Position numbers and translations under genes: made by a program. This document shows positions 12,939-23,773 of a stretch of DNA of 64,000 nucleotides, one piece after another. The DNA is from Ophiodon elongatus (taxonomy: Eukaryota > Chordata > Actinopteri > Perciformes > Hexagrammidae), in NCBI GenBank assembly GCA_016806645.1, contig JACSYO010002005.1, positions 1,686,001 through 1,750,000 of the forward strand, written 5' to 3'. Numbering within the stretch: position 1 is the stretch's first letter; each line of letters begins with the position of its first letter. The notes below the pieces were generated by a model, which saw only the letters and a list, made by a program, of their open reading frames with translations, was not told the origin of the DNA and did no database searches.

Positions 12939-15900
12939 GAGTCAACAAAGTGCCACACTGCGATTCATTGTGCCAGAGAGAGAACGTGAAATTGCCATCA
13001 TTCTGAAAGTCTGCAGGGAAAGATAAAAGAATAAAGCGGGGCGACAGGAGAGCACAGAGGCCGCCTGGTGTAAATTTTCCTTTCTGGTCATTGTGATTAA
13101 AGTTAAGTGAGCGCAGAGGTCTACAGAGACAGAGAGAGCGGGATCCCAAACCCCATCACTCACCGTGGTTGAAGGATCAGGCAGCTGCAGCATTACACCA
13201 GTCACAGGGTTAAAGGTTTCAACCTTTCAGCAGTTCTGGTGCTACCGTAAATTTCCCCTGTTCAAAACTTGGCATACAGCGCTGTTTAATATCAAAGGGG
13301 ATTCATGATTCGCTGTCACTTAGATGTCTTTACTTTGCTTTTTAATTGGGGGAGTCTCCAGAGCTAGTTGAAGGGGGTTGGCCTTGAAACTACAAAACAA
13401 TAAATACAGCATTATTTCACCATTAAAACAGTTTACTGCTGCAGTTCAAGGGATTGCCACAGGCAATCAAATCTCAATGCAATAAAATACCCATTTGGCA
13501 GTAAATAAGTATATGTATAAAATGGTACTACATTTCATTTATAAGTAAAGAAACATGAATATAACACTGTAATTTAGTCAACTGGAAAATAATGTTTTTT
13601 ATGGATACATGGCGCATTAATCCCGAAATCCTGATGAAACCGTGGAGATTATTCTCACATATCTCACCGGGGGAGCAGGTTTAAACATTAAGTCAACATC
13701 CAAAGCTGCAGCTCAAAGAACAACACCAACAAACCGCTGAAGCATTTCAAAGAGTCAAAATGTTTCATGTTCCGGGTTCTTTTCCAGAAGTAAGAAAACC
13801 TCATTCAAAGCCGATTTGTTTTAGAACATTGACTGTAAACCACAAGAACACACTTTTTTTTTTTTAGAAAAGACAGATGACAGGCAGAGTTGAGTTTTCC
13901 CCATCTCGTCTGAGAAAGTCGAGAAAAAGACGGAGCTCCCGTGGTCAGGCTTGCGCGCAAGTCTCTTGTTTCCATGGTGATCGTTATGAGCTGAAGCCGA
14001 GGCCACAGGCTCGACAGAGGGGAGTGTAAATAGAAAATTACATGTTTCCGTTGTGAGGGAAGACCTCTGAATAAGATAAGTTTGGGTTGGTGGGTTTGAC
14101 GTGAAGCTGTAAGTTGACGTCTATACGTCTCTCGGATGTGGAGGCCCGGACACCGACCCTTCAGTAGGATGGAGAAAGCAGCAGATCGGCGACTACCACG
14201 AGTACGCCGATACTCAGGAGTCACCTAGTTTCGATCTGTGAACTGTGCAGCTGAGGTTGTGACTCAGGCCAAGTAAACTGCTGATGGTTAGCTAATCCCC
14301 AAAGTCTCGTTTTCTATCTCTAAATGTGTTAAATGCAAATTTTTAAGTTGTTTAAAGGCCCCTTTGATGGAGCTGGACTGAGTAACAAAAGTAACGTAAT
14401 GAGTCAATGTATTCGTATACAACGGTTTCTATAAAGTTAGTTTGTTTTTTCCCGTTTTCTTAGGAATGTATAGTAACACGACTGTTTGCGTTTAGGCAAC
14501 AATGCTCTTTGGTTAGATTTAGGAAAAGATTGTGGTTTGGGTTAATAATAACTTCTGAAGTGTTACTTCAGTACAAAAGTTACGTGATAAATAAGTCATG
14601 ATTGACTTCTGGGTTTCCACTCATCCACCCTCTCTCATCGCACCCACATCCCCGGGACGGATCTTCACAACGCCTACTTTGAGTGTCTTGGCATTGACCA
14701 CTGACCCCCCTTTGCATCCATTGAGGGCAGCGAGCCGTCTGCGCCACGGTTTTTATGGCCTGGCTCGCCCAGGCGTCTTTCGTATCGCCCCCTCTACCAG
14801 ACATCTGGCAGGGCGTTGACGCGTCCTGGCAGCAGCCGCTGAAGACGAGAGCCCCGGTTGAAGGTCTAGAGGATGTTTTTCCGGGTCCAGGGTATCCCGT
14901 GACCACGGACTGTATATAAGAAGTGGATGTGGTCCTCGTGACGTGATTTGTGGACTGCTGTTTTGAAGCCTCGAGTTCGCCGATTTCGCCGTCGCCATCT
15001 TGGAATACGGCCGTCGCCGTGTTTTTTTCTTTTGTAAAACCAATAAACGAAGGTTACCATATTTGGAATGCAGAGGAGTGACGTAGAGACGCTGTATATG
15101 GCTCTTGTAGCGGCATCAACCTGTCAATCACAGTAAGCCCGCCCTAAAGCATACTCTGCTTTATGCTCTATTTGACTCTAAATGTACCATAATTTGTTGT
15201 ATTGAAGAAGACTTGACACTAGAGATTGAGAACATAAATTCATGTTTACAATGTTTACCGAGGTAATAAATCAAGAGAGAAGTAGAGTCATTTTCTCATA
15301 GACTTCTATACAATCTGACTTCTCTTTGCAACCAGAGGAGTCGCCAGAATCCATTACATGAGGACTTTTACACCTATTTGCAAGTGTGTAAACAGTATGG
15401 TCATAACTGGAAATGATTGCAAAGCCAAAGCATCTGTTCTTTGTTCTATGTTGAAAACATAAAGCCAAACAAACACTCTAGCAATTCCATGTGCCCGACA
15501 GAGCCCCCTGGTTGTGCTGGAAATCTTCCATACTGTACAGCATGTGAATACTGGAAGCAGGCTGCTGCTGCACACCTGTCAGAGATGAATTAAAGGTTGA
15601 AACCGGTCCGACAGTGAGGAGTCGCTGTAATATTTCACTGCTGTCAGAGATTGATTTACAAAACTGCAGATTTTGCAGCTCCTCGTAATTACACCTCAAT
15701 ACGAGAAATCAGATTTTCCTACATTATGAAAACTTCAGTGTAATATTTTTGCTGTTATTGGATGTGAGCTTCAGACAGGGAGATAGGCAGATGAACAGAC
15801 AGATAGGAACACAGACGGTTGTGTGTTGTTTTGCATTGTGCCTGCAGATACTAAAGGGTGTCGGGCTGATTAATGCCCGCTTAGAAAGGGGAGGAGAGCA

Positions 15901-15940
15901 GTAATGGCTGGAAGATTTAATCAGCAGCTAATGAATGCTT

Positions 15941-15997
<57 letters not shown>

Positions 15998-16546
15998 AAA
16001 CTTCAGTCAAAGTCTGAGAAAACAAAACAAGTCAGCCCCTCAACATCAAGATAAATTGCACCGCTAAACACTTATGCAAAATACAGCTAACGTGACAAAT
16101 ATTTCGATCTAGCGCTGAGTCCTAAAAACATATTTGCATAACCCCCACTTCACCATAAATAATATTTGTATTATATTAACACCTGAGGTAGGTAATAAGA
16201 ACCAAAGGCCGCCCCTTTTCCAACCGTTACGTTCATCAGCAAACTGCGATTCTTAATCCTCGGCCCGCTGACCCCCCCCTCTTTGTGTCCTTTCCTATAA
16301 TACTGCAGAAGTTACCTGTGACAATTCCAGCTCTGAATAAAAAAATAAGACGCTAGCTTAGTCCAGCTGATGCAACGAGCAACGAGCAACGAGCAACAAG
16401 CAACGAGCAACGAGCAACCAGCGCGGAGGGAGTTAGAGTTATCACCAAAACGAAATGCAAATCCTCCTCACAAATAACCGCTTCGTCACACAAGCTTCGT
16501 GGAGGCCGCCTTTCCTAACACACAAGACTAACAAAATTGAATAAGC

Positions 16547-16603
<57 letters not shown>

Positions 16604-17379
16604 TCCTTGCTCATAGCCAACATGAGGGGAAAAAAATTCCCAAATAAAACGCAACATACGCAACAGCGGCCAGAATAATGTCAGTTGGCACGGCAGCCGT
16701 TTAAAATAAAGTGCAAACTTTTTGGATTATTCTTTTTTAGAAGTGAATAGTTCCTGTCGGTTCCCTGTAGCCAAACTGCACTCTGGGTATTGACAGCTGC
16801 TGGGAATCTGAAACATTTGGAGGAGCAGGTGTCTTTCCTGTTGGGACTGTGAAGAATATGAGCACTCCTATGCATTCCAGTTATGGAGGATGTTAAGTTC
16901 ACGTTGCACGGCAAAATGAAAAACACAAGCCCCTCCCCAGTGTCGTAAAAATGATTTGACGTGCCTCCCCCATCTTGCAACCCCCCCATCCTCTCGTGAA
17001 TAGCAACCGGTGCCTAATGTCCCCTGTTTCCTTATCACCTTGCTTCTGATGAGCGTTTATCATTTCCCCGGGTCCCTCTGAAGCAGCTGCTCTCGGAGCC
17101 GTAAACTGGGTCGGACATGATAAAATTGGAAGTACAGCAAAGGCTGCTCCAGATAACAGCAGCCTCCGCATTTGAGAATTAGAACGGGGCATTGTACGGG
17201 AGGTGAGGTGTGGGCGGGGGAGGGGGGTGGGGGGTGGGGGGGTTCTTACAAAGACAGCCTGCCTTTTGTTTGTATCAGATTGTCAAATAACCGTTTTCTT
17301 TGTCGTGATGAAGCATGGAAATGCAATCAAAACAGTACTCTGCGGGGTCATTGCCTCTCGTTAGAAAGCTGCTATTAAA

Positions 17380-17410
<31 letters not shown>

Positions 17411-17572
17411 GGTACACGTGTGTAGATAAATGTGTGAACTTGAGTGTGTAGGTTTGTGAGTTTCGCAGAAGAGGAAATCGTTTGTTTACTCTCTCTGAGT
17501 GCTCCCGTGTTACGTAATGCATGATCGCTTCTGTATCTGTGTGCTTTTCTAATTGCTTTTCTATATATATAA

Positions 17573-17603
<31 letters not shown>

Positions 17604-19823
17604 TATATGTGTTTGTAGCATGTGCTGTGCAGAAGAGAAAACTTGCCCTGTTGGTGTCAGGCTCATTGTTGTTTTTTGGCTTTTGCCGATTTTCACCCCC
17701 AAAAAAATGGATGTTTTTTTTTTTTTTGCAAACGCGTTCATCACTTTAAGGGTTTTTGCACTGAGGTCCTCCTGCGGAGTTCACAGCTCAGAGCTTCCAG
17801 TAACAGTAAGTGAAGATAGAATTGTGGACAAATGAGCTGCTTATTATGCGCCAGTGTTTCTCTCGGTAAGTAAAAAAAAAGAAACCACACAGTGTTTGTG
17901 CTTTGAATTGTATTTCAAAAATTGATTTCACACCCAGATTTGTATAGATGTTGTTAAATTACTCATTTAAATAATAAAAAAAAAACACAGATGCAATTCC
18001 TTGACAACCAAATAAAATAGAAAAATAGTGAGTTATCGTCCCTCACCTGGGCTCTTGGACGCCATCTTCTCCGACTCCTTGGGCGTTCTGAAGAGGACCG
18101 GCTCGCTGGGGGGGCTGCTGCCTCCCATGCTGATGCTCTGAACGTGAACGATGTAGTCCGTGTCCTCATCCAGATCCCACAGTGCACAGGAGCGCGTGGT
18201 GGTGTTCACTTCCTGGATGAACCGCAGCATGCGGACATCCTTCTTCTGCAGGGGAAGCGAGGAACAGAAGGGCAGAGGTAGAGAAATCAGGGCCAGGAGA
18301 CTCGATGTAATGTGATACTTTATTGATCCCTGCAGGGGAATTCTCTTTTTCTCTGGCACCACCTCGGCGTAGAAGTCGCAGGTCAGGGTTTAAACTGGTG
18401 CATCAAACCGCCGTCTGATATTTTGTAAGCACGGATCACAGCGGGGTTTGATTCTACGTGTTTGTGAAGTTCTTCCAACGTGAAAGGTTCAGAATCCGGC
18501 GGGAGAAACTGACGACTTGTCATTTCTTTGACACGAACGCATAACGTGGGCTCAAAGTAGCAACATCTGCAATCAAAATCACTCAAACTGAAGTCACAAG
18601 TTCAGCCGGCTCCTTCGAGGCCATATAAAAGGGTTTTCTACTTTGAAGCAAAGATTCCTTGGATCCATGCTCTATCAAATGCAGATTTCTGGTGCTCTCA
18701 ATTTTCCTGCTGATGATCTCGCTTAAGAAATATTCAACACGCTGCCCTCTAATTAGGGGCAGATTTGGTGCAAATGAAAACCCGTTTCTCTTGCAAAGTT
18801 GACAGTTAAAAGCTGAAATTAAGTGTCCGGGTTTTTGTCCTGCAATGTAATCAGGCTTGAAGAAACAGAGTGCTTCTCTGGCCGTGTGCACTCTGATTGA
18901 AATGTAGGTTTTTATCCAGCGAGGACTGCTTGCTCAGGTCAATTGGTTCCTGCTAGTTCAAGAGTAAATCTCTCTCGGGGTCTTTTATATTTAACGGACA
19001 ATTAAACTGGATAATTTATTGACCTTTCTAAACTGCACATAGACAAACGTTTGAAACGTGTCTGAAAGCAGAACTATTGGGCTGCAAAAAAAATGTACTA
19101 ATCAAAAGTCAGTAACAACAACTACAACTTGAGCCTTGAACTGGTTGCTTTCGCCAATATTTCTTTACTTTTTTTGGCGAATTGGCAGCATTACAAATAT
19201 GGCGAATTATCTGTTAACAGATCCTTTTTGCAATGTGCTCATGTATGTATAGACTACTATCACTGGGTGACTTTAATACTGAAGCAAACCTAAATATTTT
19301 TATAATTCTCAGGCAAGTTCTGGAGTTATAAGGAGCATCTTTCCTCCGTGTCTTCTAGGCAGATTTATGGACTTTTATTCCCGATTGGGTGTGAAAAATA
19401 TGCTCAGAAAGTGTAAATCACACTGAAACATCATGCTGTCTATCACGTCTGTGTGTTCAGATTTGACGAAGTTATGACTCAGAGAAGGAGAGGGATGTTT
19501 CTAAGCTAATTGCATGACTCTTCTAAAGGTTTAAAATGAGATCTGTAGCACGTCAGCATGCCAAACTACAGATAACTTCCTCTTGTTTTTAGATTCATGC
19601 ACCTGTCCCTTTCACCTCTTTTCTTCGCTTTGTCCAAAGATTCTCTCGACACACACACACACACACACTCGCATTGAGGACATGACACACACATAGAAAT
19701 ACCTGTTGGGTGATGGCGAATCCAATGACGGGGTCGCCCTCCAAGATTTCCCACGTGACCATGGCAGAGTTTACCTCAATCTCTCTGATGGTCACATTGA
19801 GGGGAGCTGACAGCAGGGTGTCT

Positions 19824-19877
<54 letters not shown>

Positions 19878-20177
19878 ACACACACACCACACAAACAAAC
19901 ACATGTAGCATGGCCACAGGAAACAATTTCATTGAGAGAGACAGGTCATGAATAGTCTGTTGTTACATCTTGTAATACATAAAAAAAAAAGATCTTACAC
20001 TGTAGAGCTGAACACATATCTTTCCCTCTCCATCACTTTCAACTCTCTCTCCTCTTGCTCTCTCGCCCCACCTTCCCTGAAATCTTCTCTTCCTCCTCCA
20101 ACAGATTAATTTCTCTGCTTTCATTAACACCAGGCCTAATTAACCACACACAGGTCTCTCAACGTTTCCCTCGAACA

Positions 20178-20223
<46 letters not shown>

Positions 20224-21263
20224 CACATTTCCTTGCCTTTACCGTCTCCTCTCATCTCGCTCCTCTTTCTCCCACGCACACATCTCATTAAAGTATGACT
20301 CATGGGGATGTATTTCCTCGGTCATGCTGCCAATTGATTTGAATGTTTGGGCTAATAAAAAAAAAAATACACATCGCAGAATTCAGTGCGATGTTTGTTG
20401 ATCAGGAGATTAGCTATGACGGATTAAATTACAGCCTTGCCGAACTTTCATGCTTCCTTAACTGTAAAGGTAGCGCAGAGTGGAGAAAAAAACAAGAAGA
20501 AAAGAAAAACATTGGTAGTGTGTGTGAGAGAAAGTGTGTGTGTTTGTTTGTGTGAGCGCTGAAACCAACTCAAAGTCTTCTATGAACAGAGGCGGGGTTG
20601 TATTTCCCATGAGCCTGACTTGTAAAAGCAAAAGACGAGTAAGACCTTGTGTGTAATCAAATTCACACTCATACACACACACACACACACACAAGCACAC
20701 ACAGGATTAGCATAGAAAGGTGCTATTCTGTGCTACTAATACTCCATGATTTAATTCCATCAGAGGAGGAAAAGCGTCTTTTGTGAGGTGACCTTTGACC
20801 CCCATATCGAATCAGTTCATCCTTGAGTCCAGGTGGACGTATGATATGTTGTTTTAATGGGTATCGGCTACCCGAACCCATAAAACACGATGCCTAATAG
20901 CGTCTTTCTTTGTGAATGCTAAGTTAGAGACCACTCCCATTTTCCAGTTTTAAACGTTCTCCTCCAGGTGTGCACCCAAACAACCAACGGCTTCCCTCAG
21001 CTCCGTGGGGCATTTTAACATCTCTCAGCTCCCTGTTCTGGTTTCCAGGCCTGCGACTTCATTGTCCCACTTAAAGGTGTGTGTGTCTGCGTGATCCCAC
21101 GGCGCCACACTGCTCTTTCTTCCTCTCTGTTTACCCTCCAGGTGACCAGCAGGAACTGCTGTCTGTCAGCTTTTCTTTTGCCAATTAGAGCGACACATTG
21201 TCCCCTCTGTGCAAATATTGAACATTAGGCCTCCGACTTGTTCGCAGAGTGGCTGGTGAGTGT

Positions 21264-21317
<54 letters not shown>

Positions 21318-22587
21318 TACATTGCTACGACTCCCTGTTTGACTCGCTGTTTATCTTCCAGCACTCATGCACAGAAACAATAGCGGAGCGCGATCCATAT
21401 CCATTCTTTAAGCTGCCAAACAGCGGAATCTGAAAGACTCCCTCTTGAAACTACATTCATCTCCAGCCTCAGGAAGCCAAATATTGAATTTCCCGAGGAC
21501 GAGATGAATCCCAGATGTTTCTTATCGCCAAGATTTCTGCTTCTCAAAGGACTATCTGTCATCTCTCAGCTTATCGCCGGGACGCGATGTAACCGAGATC
21601 TTGCGCTTGAGATGAATGTTCTTCCTGGATTCAAGCGGCTGCAGGTTTTAAAAAATTTGCAACACCATGAAAGATAGATGAGTTACTCTATCCACCGTGC
21701 ATAACATGATTATTGTATGATGTACGTTGGGCTTTCAATAGGAAAACCTCCTCCTAGTCTAATCTAACACTGTTTCATAACCCTCCAGGACACTGATGCA
21801 TGTTGAAGCTGAAGGTTTTCGAGCAGCGATTATAGTAACCTATCGATTATTGTCTTGATTCGAGAAGATGACATCATCAAATGTCTTGTTTTGTCCAACT
21901 GGCAGTCCAAAAGCTAAACATATTCACTTCACTGTCATCCATGACAAAGAAATGCAGCAAATGCTCACAGTTGTATAACTAGGGCAAGCAAATGTCTGGC
22001 GTTTCTCTCAGATTCATGATCTGACAATCAATCAATCAAGTAATTGTTTGACCTCTAACACTTCTATAGTTATTTTAGTGTTAAGAGTCAAGAGTTTTTA
22101 TATAAATTAAGTGAAAATTAGCAAGTGTGTGTCTCTAAACCAACCCCAGAGTGCAATAAAGATGAGCTAACCATTTCAAACTGGGGAGGAAAACTTACAT
22201 AAAGCGCCACAATAGTCTGGATGTAGAGCATGCACATTTTTATTTGCCATTACAAGCCTCCTGCTTCACGTTGACGCGGACACATCCACAACAATGTGTC
22301 GCGTCAGGAATCCATTGCACGATAATGTAACTCCATGCATCACATCGGAAAAGCTCTGCTTCCAAACACAACAAACAAACAATACAAACAAACACAGCAG
22401 CCGTGCAGCTGTTTGATCGATCCCCCCTCGCCCCCCCCTCCCCTTCCCACCCTTGTCCACTCGCGGTGATCGCCCGTCTACCTGTGGGGGGAAACTCACC
22501 GGCGCTAACGGAGGACACCGAGAGGAAGCCCAGCAGGAGCAGCAGCGGCACCGCCGCCGCCGCCGCAGACGATCCCGGTTCAGCCAT
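10297..22587 (-). CDS. fndc5: FNDC5 (irisin precursor), complete five-exon coding gene
   Basis: Type I membrane protein; in vertebrates its fibronectin III ectodomain can be shed as the secreted factor irisin. Coding exons on the minus strand: 22500-22587, 19703-19821, 18047-18245, 12783-12872 and 10297-10436, total 636 nt including TAA, giving 211 residues (human FNDC5 is 212). All junctions are GT-AG and the phases agree. Layout: signal peptide about 1-29 (Ala-rich, then LLLLLGFL), FN3 domain about 34-125 with N-glycosylation sequons NVT (38) and NTT (83), juxtamembrane DEVTMEE, transmembrane helix about 154-172, and a tail with FCRQYDIIKDNEP and STPEH near the C-terminus. The peptide KKDVRMLRFIQEVNTTTRSC and DEDTDYIVHV match FNDC5 far better than FNDC4, which has RQNGPGQRVIREVNTTTRAC at this place. 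I cannot tell fndc5a from fndc5b. The start was chosen as the ATG opening the signal peptide. The gene is isolated here, with introns of 1.5-5.2 kb. Confidence 0.95.
10437..12782 (-). other. FNDC5 intron 4
   Basis: 2.35-kb intron. It contains a 103-bp palindromic MITE derivative (10772-10874) and otherwise no recognisable coding or RNA feature. Confidence 0.85.
10772..10874. mobile_element. Short palindromic MITE fragment (AAAGGAATAGTTTGAC family)
   Basis: The left end TTGAAAGGAATAGTTTGACA and the right end AGTATTCCTTTAA are inverted copies, about 100 bp apart. The same terminal family (AGTTTGACATTTTGGGAAA) is inserted in the last intron region of both lectin genes. It looks like an internally deleted copy in FNDC5 intron 4. 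Confidence 0.5.
12783..12872 (-). CDS. fndc5: FNDC5 coding exon 4 (transmembrane exon)
   Basis: 90 nt, phase 1 to 1, residues 136-165: DEVTMEEVGQAAQLRAGELI followed by IIVVVLIMWA. It carries the juxtamembrane linker and most of the transmembrane helix. The acceptor TTCTCTCTCCAG|AC sits about 15 nt downstream of an imperfect GT array (plus-strand CA, 12888-12936). The donor is GCAG|GTAATC. Because the exon is symmetric, skipping it would not shift the frame. Confidence 0.95.
12888..12936. repeat. (CA)n microsatellite next to FNDC5 exon 4 acceptor
   Basis: Imperfect (CA)n with one CAGA interruption. On the transcribed (minus) strand it is (GU)n, ending about 15 nt before the exon 4 splice acceptor. 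Confidence 0.97.
14490..14590 (+). repeat. Teleost interspersed repeat with TTTAGGAAAAGAT core
   Basis: Shares GGTTAGATTTAGGAAAAGAT and the following TGGTTTGGGTTAA with 36760-36800, which has GGTTAGGTTTAGGAAAAGAT and TGGTTTTGGTTAA. Same orientation in both places. Full boundaries and class are unknown. Confidence 0.5.
14866..15360 (+). mobile_element. Teleost non-autonomous repeat (copy A)
   Basis: The right part, CATAGACTTCTATACAATCT followed by CAACCAGAGGAGTCGCC (15297-15348), occurs in reverse complement at about 28300-28352. The left part (CTGTATATAAGAAGTGGATG, GTCGCCATCTTGG) and the CAATCACAG...CCGCCCTAAAGCATA segment belong to a repeat I recognise as common in fish genomes. No protein is encoded. 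Class not assigned. Confidence 0.5.
15942..15995. repeat. (CA)n microsatellite
   Basis: Perfect dinucleotide array in FNDC5 intron 3. Confidence 0.98.
16371..16420. repeat. GCAACGA short tandem repeat
   Basis: Seven-base unit GCAACGA repeated about seven times with a few substitutions, in FNDC5 intron 3. Confidence 0.9.
16549..16600. repeat. (CA)n microsatellite
   Basis: Perfect dinucleotide array in FNDC5 intron 3. Confidence 0.98.
17562..17608. repeat. (AT)n microsatellite
   Basis: AT array with AAAT and GTAT interruptions in FNDC5 intron 3; self-complementary. Confidence 0.95.
18047..18245 (-). CDS. fndc5: FNDC5 coding exon 3 (second half of FN3 domain)
   Basis: 199 nt, phase 0 to 1, residues 70-135. 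It begins KKDVRMLRFIQEVNTTTRSC and continues through LWDLDEDTDYIVHV to EKMASKSP. The acceptor is CTTCCCCTGCAG and the donor CCCAG|GTGAGG. It completes the FN3 sandwich and the membrane-proximal linker where ectodomain release occurs in other vertebrates. Confidence 0.95.
18246..19702 (-). other. FNDC5 intron 2
   Basis: 1.46-kb intron. About 18315-18345 contains TACTTTATTGATCCCTGCAG and then GGGGAATTC, resembling the 3' tail of a teleost retroposon. Open frames at 18383-18586 and 18583-18891 have no recognised domain and no splice support. A (CA)n array at 19650-19668 lies just inside the exon 2 donor. Confidence 0.8.
19650..19668. repeat. (CA)n microsatellite downstream of FNDC5 exon 2 donor
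   Basis: Short perfect array; it reads (GU)n in the FNDC5 transcript, 35-52 nt inside intron 2. Confidence 0.9.
19703..19821 (-). CDS. fndc5: FNDC5 coding exon 2 (first half of FN3 domain)
   Basis: 119 nt, phase 1 to 0, residues 30-69: DTLLSAPLNVTIREIEVNSA followed by MVTWEILEGDPVIGFAITQQ. These are the first FN3 strands, with the conserved Trp and the VIGFAI segment of the FNDC4/5 family. The acceptor CAG|ACACC directly follows a long GT array (plus-strand CA, 19825-19893), so there is almost no ordinary polypyrimidine tract. The donor CAACAG|GTATTT has a second GT array 35-52 nt into the intron (19650-19668). Confidence 0.93.
19825..19893. repeat. (CA)n microsatellite abutting FNDC5 exon 2 acceptor
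   Basis: Pure CA to about 19876, then imperfect CACCACACACAC. It reads (GU)n in the transcript and ends directly at the CAG of the exon 2 splice acceptor (19822-19824). Confidence 0.97.
20180..20220. repeat. (CT)n microsatellite
   Basis: Perfect dinucleotide array in FNDC5 intron 1. Confidence 0.97.
21260..21316. repeat. (GT)n microsatellite
   Basis: Dinucleotide array in FNDC5 intron 1. Confidence 0.97.
22500..22587 (-). CDS. fndc5: FNDC5 coding exon 1 (signal peptide)
   Basis: 88 nt, ending in phase 1. It encodes MAEPGSS, five Ala, VPLLLLLGFLSVSSVSA and the first base of Asp30. The donor is GCCG|GTGAGT at 22499/22500. It is a classic signal peptide: short N-region, Leu-rich core, small residues before the predicted cleavage. 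A second upstream ATG at 22631 is in another frame and would encode an unrelated peptide. The exon lies inside CpG-rich DNA. Confidence 0.9.
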
Positions 22588-22775
22588 CCTGCTGCTTCTT
22601 CTGGCGAGGCTTCACATCCCGCGCGGCCCATTTATAACCATCCCATTTCAACGGGAAGGAGCGAGCATCCCGGAGCCGGAGGAGCGGACTTGTTGTGCCC
22701 CAGCGGGCGATGGAGGCTCACCTGAACTTGGACGCTGCAGCAGAGGCGCGCACAACAGCAGCCAGGCGGAGGAGG

Positions 22776-22779
<4 letters not shown>

Positions 22780-22814
<35 letters not shown>
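22780..22814. repeat. (GT)n microsatellite in FNDC5 5' region
   Basis: Dinucleotide array about 190 bp upstream of the FNDC5 start codon. It would read (CA)n if it lies within the 5' UTR. Confidence 0.95.
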
Positions 22815-22816
<2 letters not shown>

Positions 22817-22997
22817 CGGGGAAAGGGGAGTGAGGGGGAGGTTTTTGGTACCGTGATCGTTGGTCTCGGTGCAGCGACGGCCCTCGGACCACCGGCGGAC
22901 TCGGTCGGGGCGGCGGCGTGGAGAAGCTTTTACTACGCGGAGAGGTGAGCGGAGCGGGAAAGGCGTGCTGCAGAGTGCAACGTGCCTCCACACCTAA

Positions 22998-23117
<120 letters not shown>

Positions 23118-23367
23118 CTGCAGTTAACCCCCCTGTTTGTTTTCTCTCTGAATAAATAGTTCATTAAATCTGATCGTCACAAGGTTCCACCACTTCGTCC
23201 ATACAGAGCATCTGATCACACAAAATACATTTGGAACATTTACATTTCATTTTGGGTGTTTTATTTGAATTATGTACACTTTTTTTTTTTTTTTTTTTTT
23301 TACACAAATGAATGGGTGAGACTACAATTTGTCAATTAAATTGAGTTCATGCTCAGTCATCAGATGG

Positions 23368-23370
<3 letters not shown>

Positions 23371-23416
<46 letters not shown>

Positions 23417-23455
23417 AGCACACACACACACACACACGCACACACACACACACAC
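23371..23455. repeat. (TG)n-TTTGAG-(CA)n inverted dinucleotide palindrome
   Basis: (TG)n at 23371-23413 is followed, after a six-base TTTGAG spacer, by (CA)n at 23419-23455 with one CGCA interruption. TG and CA runs are reverse complements, so the whole block can fold into a hairpin of about 37 bp. Confidence 0.95.
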
Positions 23456-23634
23456 CTCACTCCCCTTCTTGGCCCCCATGGGAACTCTCCTATTGGGGTT
23501 AACAATAGAACCAATAAAGAGGCGAAGTCCCGTCCCCTTCCGGTGTTTCTTTCGTAAATAAATATGTATGGTCGTCAAATATGACGATTGTCAATTTAAA
23601 AGATAATAACAATAAAAAAAACTCCTCTTCATAA

Positions 23635-23773
23635 TGGCCCATAATGGACAAACCAAACCCTGGCTCTAGAGAGAGCCTTTCACGTGTTTTGCGTCTCCTA
23701 CACAGTTCCAGTTGGCTGCAATCTGCGACCTCAGCACTAGATACCGCCAATTCGTACACGCTGCCCCTTTCAA
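23635..23773 (+). mobile_element. Truncated copy of the 56.3-kb MITE family
   Basis: The stretch with GGACAAACCAAACCCTGGCT and GGCTGCAATCTGCGACCTC matches the right half of the element at 56321-56796, which has GGACAAACCAAACGCTGGTT and GGTTGCAATCTGCAACCTC. The end CCCCTTTCAAG corresponds to CACCTTTAAG. The left half is missing. Confidence 0.6.

Larger units (their letters stand above)
12873..18046 (-). other. FNDC5 intron 3
   Basis: 5.2-kb intron. It holds (CA)n arrays at 12888-12936, 15942-15995 and 16549-16600, (TG)n at 17383-17408, (AT)n at 17562-17608, a GCAACGA heptamer repeat at about 16371-16420, a teleost repeat at about 14870-15360, and a G-rich run at 17213-17242. No exon between exons 3 and 4 is needed by the splice phases. 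Confidence 0.85.
19822..22499 (-). other. FNDC5 intron 1
   Basis: 2.7-kb intron with (CT)n at 20180-20220, (AC)n at about 20670-20700 and (GT)n at 21260-21316. No other feature recognised. Confidence 0.85.
22430..22960 (-). promoter_or_regulatory. CpG-rich promoter and 5' UTR region of FNDC5
   Basis: This is the only clearly CpG-dense stretch in the window. It surrounds the first coding exon and extends upstream of it, as expected for a CpG-island promoter. The transcription start is not determinable by eye. A (GT)n array at 22780-22814 and a compound (CT)n(CA)n array at 23001-23116 lie just upstream and could affect promoter length polymorphism. Confidence 0.55.

Noticed and set aside
18383..18891. 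Two minus-strand open frames inside FNDC5 intron 2
   Set aside because: They follow each other and look protein-like, but the splice phases of FNDC5 exclude them, they are in different frames, and I recognise no domain. Possibly old repeat DNA.
22266..22631. Alternative upstream start of FNDC5 at 22631
   Set aside because: It is out of frame with the FN3-encoding exons and gives an Arg-rich peptide with no signal sequence.
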